64,000 nucleotides of DNA from Rhizophlyctis rosea (lineage: Eukaryota > Chytridiomycota > Chytridiomycetes > Rhizophlyctidales > Rhizophlyctidaceae): NCBI GenBank assembly GCA_027596075.1, contig JADGJC010000127.1, positions 1 through 64,000 on the forward strand, given 5' to 3'. Position 1 is the stretch's first letter. Every line of letters starts with the position of its first letter. Shown here in pieces: positions 57,463 to 64,000 of the stretch. The notes beneath the pieces are model-generated. The model made no database searches and had not been told where the DNA came from. It saw nothing but the letters and a program-made list of their open reading frames with translations. A program made the position numbers and the translations under genes.

Positions 57463-58109
57463 ATGTCCGCCAGCGCAGCACTCTCTAGGTCGGAAGTTCT
57501 ATCAACATTCCGCGGCATTCTGCGGGAGATCTCGAGACAGGTGGGCTATTGCGCGGGCTATTGCGCGCCCTTTTGCCTCTGCGCCCTCTAACTAGATGGT
57601 TTTAACTAAAAAGTACACGGCACGAAATAACAACCCAATGTGGCGAGACGCCGCTCTGATCGAATTCCGCATGGGTGCAAAACTATCCGACCAAACAGAA
57701 GTAGCTCGCGCCATCCACAACCTCCGCGATATGTATACCTATCTACGCAGCTGTCGAGAGCACAGAGTAAGTTCCCTTTGAACTACCGCAAACAACACGA
57801 AAACCATTGATTCTCATTGCTCTTGCGCATTAGGAAATGATGCAGCGTTACTGGCCCATAACAGCCCTAACAGAAGAGCAAAAACTCGCCCGAACCGCAG
57901 GAACTGTTGGTCTGCAACTCCCTAAAATGATGGACGATGAGGCGTGGGCAAAGTTGAATGCGGGGAAGGATGGGAAGGAGTCGGAGGTGAAAGCGGAACC
58001 ACAACCACATGAACAACAGACGCTGCCAGATCAGTTGGATCCTCCGGCAGGGTTCCAGGAGGCGTTAAAGATGGTGGCGGAGGCAAATAAACAAAGGAAG
58101 GACGAATAA
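57463..58109 (+). CDS. FMC1: FMC1-like ATP synthase assembly factor (LYR family)
   Basis: Mitochondrial matrix factor that helps assembly of the F1 part of ATP synthase. Three exons (57463-57540, 57596-57766, 57834-58109) join in phase to 174 residues. The LYR-type start is VLSTFRGILREISRQ. The middle has FRMGAKLSDQTEVARAIHNL. The strongest link to human FMC1 is MYTYLRSCREHREMMQRYWP and then TEEQKLARTAGTVGLQLPKM, which matches its LRSIREH and SAGLVGLKLP blocks. The C-terminal 60 residues (Glu/Lys/Gln-rich) are an extension beyond the family core. The first exon ends exactly before an internal ATG (57596), which could serve as a second start. Confidence 0.83.
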
Positions 58110-58307
58110 CGAGTAATCGGTCGAAATATGTTGACAGATCTGCCTATCTGCCTCTAAATGAACGTAGAATCCATAGAAATCATACACACCCTTCATGTAC
58201 CATATTACAATCTTGCAAATAGTGTATATCATAATCACATGTATTGTCTTCACTATCTATTATGACATCGGCAAGCGTGGATCTTATTGTACCAACCAAC
58301 ATCAGCC

Positions 58308-59852
58308 TCACCGCACGATTTTGCCAAAGACGCGCAACCTGCTGACACCTCCATCGGGATAAATCACCAGCCGCAAATGCGTAACCGTCTTTCCGCCATC
58401 GATTTTGTCCAACTCCCCTCTCTCCTTAGAAAACCGGGCCTTGCAGTTGGGGCCCAACTTCACCCGCGGGAGGACCGTGAACCATTTGGCATCATTTAGT
58501 GTTGCGAGGGAGTCCACATTGGGAGCGTATGTTCCCTGTCATACCAGTCAGTCACATGTGTCGCCCATCCAATCACATTTGCTCGAATTTACCTCGATTA
58601 CGCAACTTTCCGGGAAGTTGCCGCAGAAATGATCGGTGTCGACCTCAATCTCATCAACCACACCAGCGTGACAAAGTTTGAGGACCACCCAATGGTGGCC
58701 AGGCATGACGACATTGCCGTCCGGGCCAAGGACATAGACCTTCGGTCGGTTGGGATTCCGGGCTGTCCATAGCGTTGAGCTTAGCCAGTAGGAATTGCTT
58801 CAACCTTCCAAAACAATACTTACCAGTTTCCCACCCTTCACCCATATTCTTTGCCCTTCCCATCGCAATCAAGTTGGATGCTTTGCCAAAGTGCGAATCC
58901 GATGCTCCCAAAGCACGACCGCTGAGTTCTAACAGTTAGCATTCCGATGGATTGCTCATCCTATGAATGCTGAACTTACCCATTCTCCACAGCCGCCAAA
59001 TTGAGAACCCTGTTTGGATCCTCCTTGCCCCAATCCCTCGCCACAATGCCAAGTGCTCTCAACCGCGCAATACCTCCATCTGGGAACATGTTGATCCTAC
59101 ACGGCGTCCGGAACTTGAACTTCAGCAATCTACATTTCAACGTATCCAAGAAAAGCATCAGCCCACCTCAAATGCGTCCAAGCCTTTCCACTTTCTCGCG
59201 CCGGAAGCATGTGACGCCGTGTAGCTTCATACCCAGGCTTTAACTGCGTAACTGGTAGAACCTCAACCCACTTGTCACTCCCAATCTTCTCAGCCGCTGC
59301 CAGCTCCTCGACGGTGGCCGATGATCCCATCTCCGAGCGGCGAACGAGTGGCACCTCCTCTATATCCAAGAATTGAGTTTCCGCACAACAAGATACAAAC
59401 CAGCATGCCCCAGCAACACGCACCATCGGTAAGATTTGCAGCCTGCACCGACACAAAAGGAGTTTGATTTCCCGTGAAATATGCGGTGTCAATTTCGAAA
59501 CCAATCAGTCTGCCAGGCAAGCCGAGTTTCAAGATGCACCAGTCGTGACCCAACGTCCTCTTGCGGCGGGTTTCCCAGCCGTCCATCCATTTTCCTGTGA
59601 AAACGAAGACATGTAAGCGAAATGAATTTGATTCCAGTTTTCCATCTCGCTCCATACCAAACTCCGTGAAAGCGTTTGCATCCCACACCGGTTCGGTAGG
59701 CAGAAGCATGTTTTCCGCCACTTGGAAGAAATCATCTGTAGCAAACAAGACTCTTCCTCCAACTGAAGCCCCCGCCAGATCCGTGTACGCGGACAGATCC
59801 AGAGGCTTCGGACCCCGTTTTGGCTTCGGGGATCGAGAGTCGAGATTCGCAT
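58308..59852 (-). CDS. DAL2: Allantoicase
   Basis: Hydrolyses allantoate to ureidoglycolate and urea in purine catabolism, letting the fungus use urate as nitrogen source. Two homologous halves are seen. The first has [50 protein letters not shown] and DTAYFTGN. The second has [28 protein letters not shown] and [14 protein letters not shown]; the protein ends in the [20 protein letters not shown] block. His, Asp and Glu positions of the family are kept. The only nearby ATG (59852-59850, [10 protein letters not shown]) is in a different frame from [17 protein letters not shown], which must be the true N-terminus. One more base in the CCCC run (minus strand, about 59828-59831) would join them. 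Otherwise a non-ATG or missed upstream start is needed. About five introns. Confidence 0.88.
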
Positions 59853-59960
59853 AGTGAGTGGGTTGGGATTCAGCGCGAGAAATAGATTCGACTGTTGAGT
59901 AGGTATGCAGAATGATTATTGCCGGTTTTTGACTGGAAAATCAGCTTGGATGATATACCG
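59853..59960. other. Short spacer between allantoicase and oligopeptidase B
   Basis: Only 108 bp separate the allantoicase ATG from the upstream gene's stop, so the allantoicase promoter may lie inside the 3' end of its neighbour. Confidence 0.5.
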
Positions 59961-62900
59961 CTATGTCATACCTCCAAGTTTGATCAGCTGCTTCTCAATG
60001 CGGTTTATGACGAATGCAAACTCCTCCGCATTTTCCTTCAGTAGGCCATAACGACCCGACGCGCCGAAATGACCCCATCCCATATTGCAATCAAAGATGA
60101 GTTTCTGCAAAGACGTTTCAACCTAAAACGTTCGAGAGGTTGAAGACAAACGGCGCACGACTTACTCTTCTGTCAGGATCATCCTCATCGCCATGAAGTT
60201 TCAAGTCTCTCATCTTTGCCACCCACTTCGCCGGCTCCCAATATTGCACCCGAGGATCGTTCAGACCTGCTTTCACCAGAAGATGGGGGAACTGCCATAC
60301 CAGTACTTGTTAGAGATGCGCCCCGAAAATTTTTGAGGGTTACATCATACCTTAATGCCCGCTTTCAGATTATCATACGGCGAGTACGAGAGCATGTAAT
60401 CGAAGTAGTCCTTCTCGTTAGGGTTGCCCCATTCCTCGTACTCGTTGACAGTTAATGGAATGCTGGGGTCCATCACTAACAAGCATCATCAGTATGATTG
60501 CCTGGCCGTGGCTCGCCACGAAAACCATGTACTCACTTGTGTTGATCACGTCAACGAAAGGGACGGAGGCTGAGCGTCCATGAATGAGCCAGTGCCCACA
60601 AAGAAAAAAGGAGACACATCGTTCACTCACCAATCGCCACATGAGTCAAATCCGGCCTCATATTCAGCACCGCACCCATCAAAAGCCCACCAGCCGACCG
60701 TCCTTCCATCGCCATCAACTCATGTGTAGTAAACTTTTGCTCAACCAGATAATCGCCCGCAGCAATGAAATCCGTAAAAGTGTTGCGCTTGTGCTTAAAT
60801 TTGCCCGTTTCATACCAGGCCTTCCCGCACTCCCCACCACCACGAATGTGAGCAACTGCATACACAAACCCTCGATCCACGTAGCTGAATAGCTTTTGGT
60901 CGAATAGAGGATCTGGTAGGGTGTCAGCATGCAAATGAAAGGTGTGGACAAAAAGGGTGGCCGTACCGAGTGAAATGCCATAGCTTCCATAACCATAAAG
61001 GCAGCATGGGTTCGTTCCATCTCCTTTGAACACATCCGTTTTGTACAGGATGGAAACGGGAATACGATCAGTGACAGGCGTATCAAACGGCGCTTTAGCA
61101 GATGTCTCTTGCGGAACAGGTACGAACACTCTACGCATTGTGTATTGAGATGCATCATAACCGCCTGGTACTTTCTGCATGACCTCGTCGTTAGTCGAGC
61201 AAGTGCGGTCAGCAACATCACCCTCCTCACTTCACCTTTTGTTTCAAAAGCTTCCTTTCTTTCGTGTCCATGTTGTACTCAAGCGTGCAGCGAGGTGTGA
61301 TCAGAGATTCGTAAACAAATCGAGTGACGGGACTGTAGTAGTTTTGCGTGGATCCCTGCAGAATGCATGTCAATCAGCATTATGTGTATACTCGCATTCG
61401 GAAACAACATACACCAGTGTCACCAACGCTGTACAGCTCTTCCGGGAAATCCAAATAACCGCCCTCCTTTGGGTCTGATGACCAAACACGCATCCGCTCC
61501 AACCCTTCAGACCGTTCGTATACTAGACGGCAAATGCCGGAGTCAAAATCAATCAGGATTTTCAAAGGTAGGTGGAAGTCCATCATTTGCTACTTACGAA
61601 CGACATGCTTCTGGAAAGGTTGGATTGATATCAGTTCCTTGTATGGGTCATAAGGAATGACATCCACCCAATTACTCTGCTCCGTTTTGTCCTGTTTGAT
61701 GGAACTCGTCAGGTGGGTAGCCTTTCCGCAAAGGAGATTAACCACTACACACCAATGGACACGCGCACAACTTGTAGTTCAAGAACTTTCCGCCTCCATC
61801 TGTGAGCACCAAGAACTTATCCTCTTGATGCTCGACAGAGTATTTATGCCGATGCTCGCGTTTTTGGAACAACCGCAGCTCTACACAGAATGACATGAGT
61901 CAAATATGTTATGTATACGAGTATTTCAAGGAGCTTACCAGCATTTGGATTGTCAGCATCCAAGGTATACACCTCTCTGGTCAAAGAGCTTTCCGCGTCC
62001 ACAAGGATGAACTTGTCTGAGTTGGTCTTATCGATGTGCACCTCAAATTTCGCGTCCTCTTCATGGAAAATCAGCGCATCGTCAGCTTGTGCCGTTCCGA
62101 GCTTGTGACGGAACACTTTGTGCCTGGATCATCCAGTCAGATGTCAGCGGAGGATGAATGTTAACATGAAATAACATACGATCGATGGATATGGTCCAGC
62201 ACGGTGTAATACACGGTGCGACTGTCATTGCACCATTCCATACTACCAGAGCAATCATTGATTGTATCACTATCGCGGTTTTTGCCAGATTCCAAATCTT
62301 TGAAATGCAGTTGATAATGCTCATCACCGTTGGTGTCAAGAGCGTATGCCAAGATCTGATGCGGGTGAGGTCAAGCTCAGAAAGCGGAGAGTCGAATGCG
62401 ATGGAGTTGTCACCTTGTGATCGGGGCTGGCTTCGCAAGAATACAAATGCTGATACTCGTGAGTGAAGGTGTTCTGGTCAAGAAGTACCTGCATTGCATT
62501 CTGTGAGAAGAGGCCGCCGAACGTTATCCGCACTATCAACTGCATCGTACCTCTTCTGACGCGTCCATGGAATCACGTTTCCTGGCGTAAATGGGATAGT
62601 TCTTACCCTTCACGGTACGCTTATAATAGTAGAACGGGCTTTTGAACACCGGAACTTCCTCGTCATCCTCTGAAACCAATGTTGAGATCCTTGCACAGGG
62701 ATGAAGGATCTTTGATACATGACAGCACCTTGAATGCGGGACAGGAACTCATTGTAGATTTTGTCGGTGAGTTCTTTGTTGGGTTCCAGATAATTCACCT
62801 TGGCATACGCATTTTCCGCCTGTTCATTAACATATGAGTGAGATCTTACCTTTCGGATCACAGTTGATCTACACCATGCGCCATCAGCAACTGCCTCACA

Positions 62901-63259
62901 TTTAGGTACTCAATGATTTCGGGTCGCTTTTGTTTGGGATCTTGATCTTTCATCCAATGGTACGGATCATGGAACTCCACATTATGATAGACATGCTGGC
63001 TCATTCAATTTGATTAGTTGCGTCCAACGCGTAAGTTTCAATGTAAGAAGGTCGCTGTCCTTACTTTGTGAGGAACCTTCTTTGCCACAGGGGGAAGTGG
63101 AGAAGTTGAAGTGCTCATTGTCCGACAACGCCAGATACGCGAGCCTAATTGTGAGCTTTCGCGAACAATACTATATGTAAAGGGTGAAGAACCGGGGAAG
63201 CTTCTGCTTCGCACAGTTGTCAAAAACGCTTCTTTGAGCAAGAAACGGTTCAAGTGCAT
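59961..63259 (-). CDS. Oligopeptidase B-type serine peptidase (S9A)
   Basis: Prolyl-oligopeptidase-family enzyme that cleaves short peptides after basic residues. I chose the ATG at 63259 ([20 protein letters not shown]), which gives a basic, acid-poor leader that could target mitochondria; a second in-frame ATG at 63118 ([18 protein letters not shown]) gives the cytosolic length. [20 protein letters not shown] is the family's N-terminal block. A seven-bladed propeller region follows. The catalytic domain has [30 protein letters not shown], the nucleophile motif [14 protein letters not shown] (Ser in GxSxGG, about 60700), [10 protein letters not shown], and the His block [20 protein letters not shown]. 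The protein ends LIKLGGMT at 59961. About 15 introns. Distinguished from prolyl endopeptidase by EWGNPN and the C-terminus; bacterial-type PtrB-like enzymes occur in many chytrids and protists. Confidence 0.9.
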
Positions 63260-64000
63260 ACAAGACAGTGTGCACAACTGATTCTATTCTGCAAGATACA
63301 GGCAATATGTAGATTTATTGCTCCACCTGGCGAGATAGTACCCAAGAGCTCAAGCTTCAAGTCTTATTCTTTTTGAAGGGAGTGGATGTGGTAAGAAAGA
63401 AAAAAGTTGGGCACGAATCTTGCTTTGACGGGATGAGTTGGGCACAAAACCTGCTTTTACGCGGGTGAGTTGGGCACGAAACCCCGTTTAAGGCCTGAGA
63501 CCCCTGTAAGCGCAGCAGGTGGCTGATGGCGTGCTGGGTGGCTTGTACCGTGGATTTTAGGGAGACACGACGATTAAGAATCTTATAAATCACGAGCAAC
63601 GATAAGGGAAATCGGCAATCGTCGGAGTTGTGTCCAGACAGACGGACATGGCGACCAGAATCGTCCAACACCGCCAGTTGTGGAAGTCGCCTCCAACACA
63701 GAAGACAAGCTAACATCTTGCCTTCATTGATTGGGCCCGAATGATTCTGCACATCAAAGGTTATGGATGTTCTCACTGACTTCTTCAAAAATGATAATGA
63801 GTCTGCCCTTCGCGAATCTCGGTAATACTTTGCGGAACAGTAGCATAACATTTAAGTTCATTTGGTGATGCCCCCAAAAGCGTGATGGTTGGATGAGGAC
63901 AAAGAGCTCAGAATGCTGTTTTTACTTTTCTGAAAGTCTGATAGCAGCCAACTCATGCCCAATAGGATGGCGCATTTCCTCACTGAGGCCCACGAAAATT
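63260..64000. other. Intergenic end of window
   Basis: A 164-codon minus-strand frame (63357-63851) has no motif and covers the tandem repeat at 63405-63477, so it is not called. Confidence 0.4.
63405..63477. repeat. Three-copy direct repeat AGTTGGGCAC
   Basis: AGTTGGGCAC occurs at 63405, 63436 and 63468, each followed by (G/A)AA and then a C/T-rich stretch containing GCTTT or CGTTT and, between copies, GGGTGAGTTGGG-like sequence. Unit length is 31-32 bp. Confidence 0.75.

Noticed and set aside
63357..63851. 164-codon minus-strand ORF.
   Set aside because: It overlaps a tandem repeat, has no recognisable motif and low-complexity ends.

Overview
This window looks like a nuclear contig from an early-diverging, probably zoosporic (chytrid-type) fungus. 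The genes are compact and intron-rich, with GT-AG introns of about 50-110 nt. They encode fungal orthologues: HRD3/SEL1, UBA3, COA6, SSK1, UTP25, RNA14, REX2, NPR3, PUP3, peroxisomal thiolase, ATG7, FMC1, allantoicase and oligopeptidase B. Two features favour a chytrid over a yeast or mould: an F-box protein built of short WW-containing repeats, and an IQ-motif protein resembling animal MFI/C11orf65. The genus cannot be decided from the sequence. Coding strands often have C-rich 5' halves and G-rich 3' halves, which creates many long shadow frames.

Layout. 0-4.1 kb: HRD3/SEL1 (ER-associated degradation), minus strand. 4.1-8.8 kb: sparse region with one tail-anchored hypothetical gene bracketed by two twister-type self-cleaving ribozymes on the same strand, plus a tRNA-like relic. 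8.8-11.6 kb: UBA3 and COA6, divergent. 13.3-17.6 kb: an SSK1-type response regulator with membrane segments fused at its N-terminus. 17.6-19.6 kb: gene desert with a MITE-like foldback element and a 6-copy minisatellite. 19.6-22.7 kb: UTP25, cut by a run of N. 23.0-25.8 kb: a Cys-rich/EGF type I membrane protein. 27.7-28.9 kb: a GT31 galactosyltransferase. 29.4-33.1 kb: two unrecognised genes. 33.7-39.6 kb: RNA14 and REX2, divergent. 39.7-43.5 kb: an acidic hypothetical and the MFI-like IQ protein. 43.5-45.5 kb: desert with covarying hairpins and a tRNA-like 3' end. 45.5-48.8 kb: NPR3 and PUP3, divergent. 49.3-51.0 kb: thiolase with PTS2. 51.6-52.1 kb: a secreted duplicated 6-Cys protein interrupted by an in-frame TAG. 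53.2-63.3 kb: ATG7, F-box repeat protein, FMC1, allantoicase (possible frameshift) and oligopeptidase B.

There is no operon-like organisation. Shared themes are protein quality control and turnover (HRD3, UBA3, PUP3, ATG7, oligopeptidase B), nutrient signalling (NPR3, SSK1, allantoicase) and RNA processing (UTP25, RNA14, REX2). The most interesting non-coding find is the pair of twister ribozymes. Exon boundaries given were read by eye from splice signals and reading-frame continuity; no search or covariance model was run.
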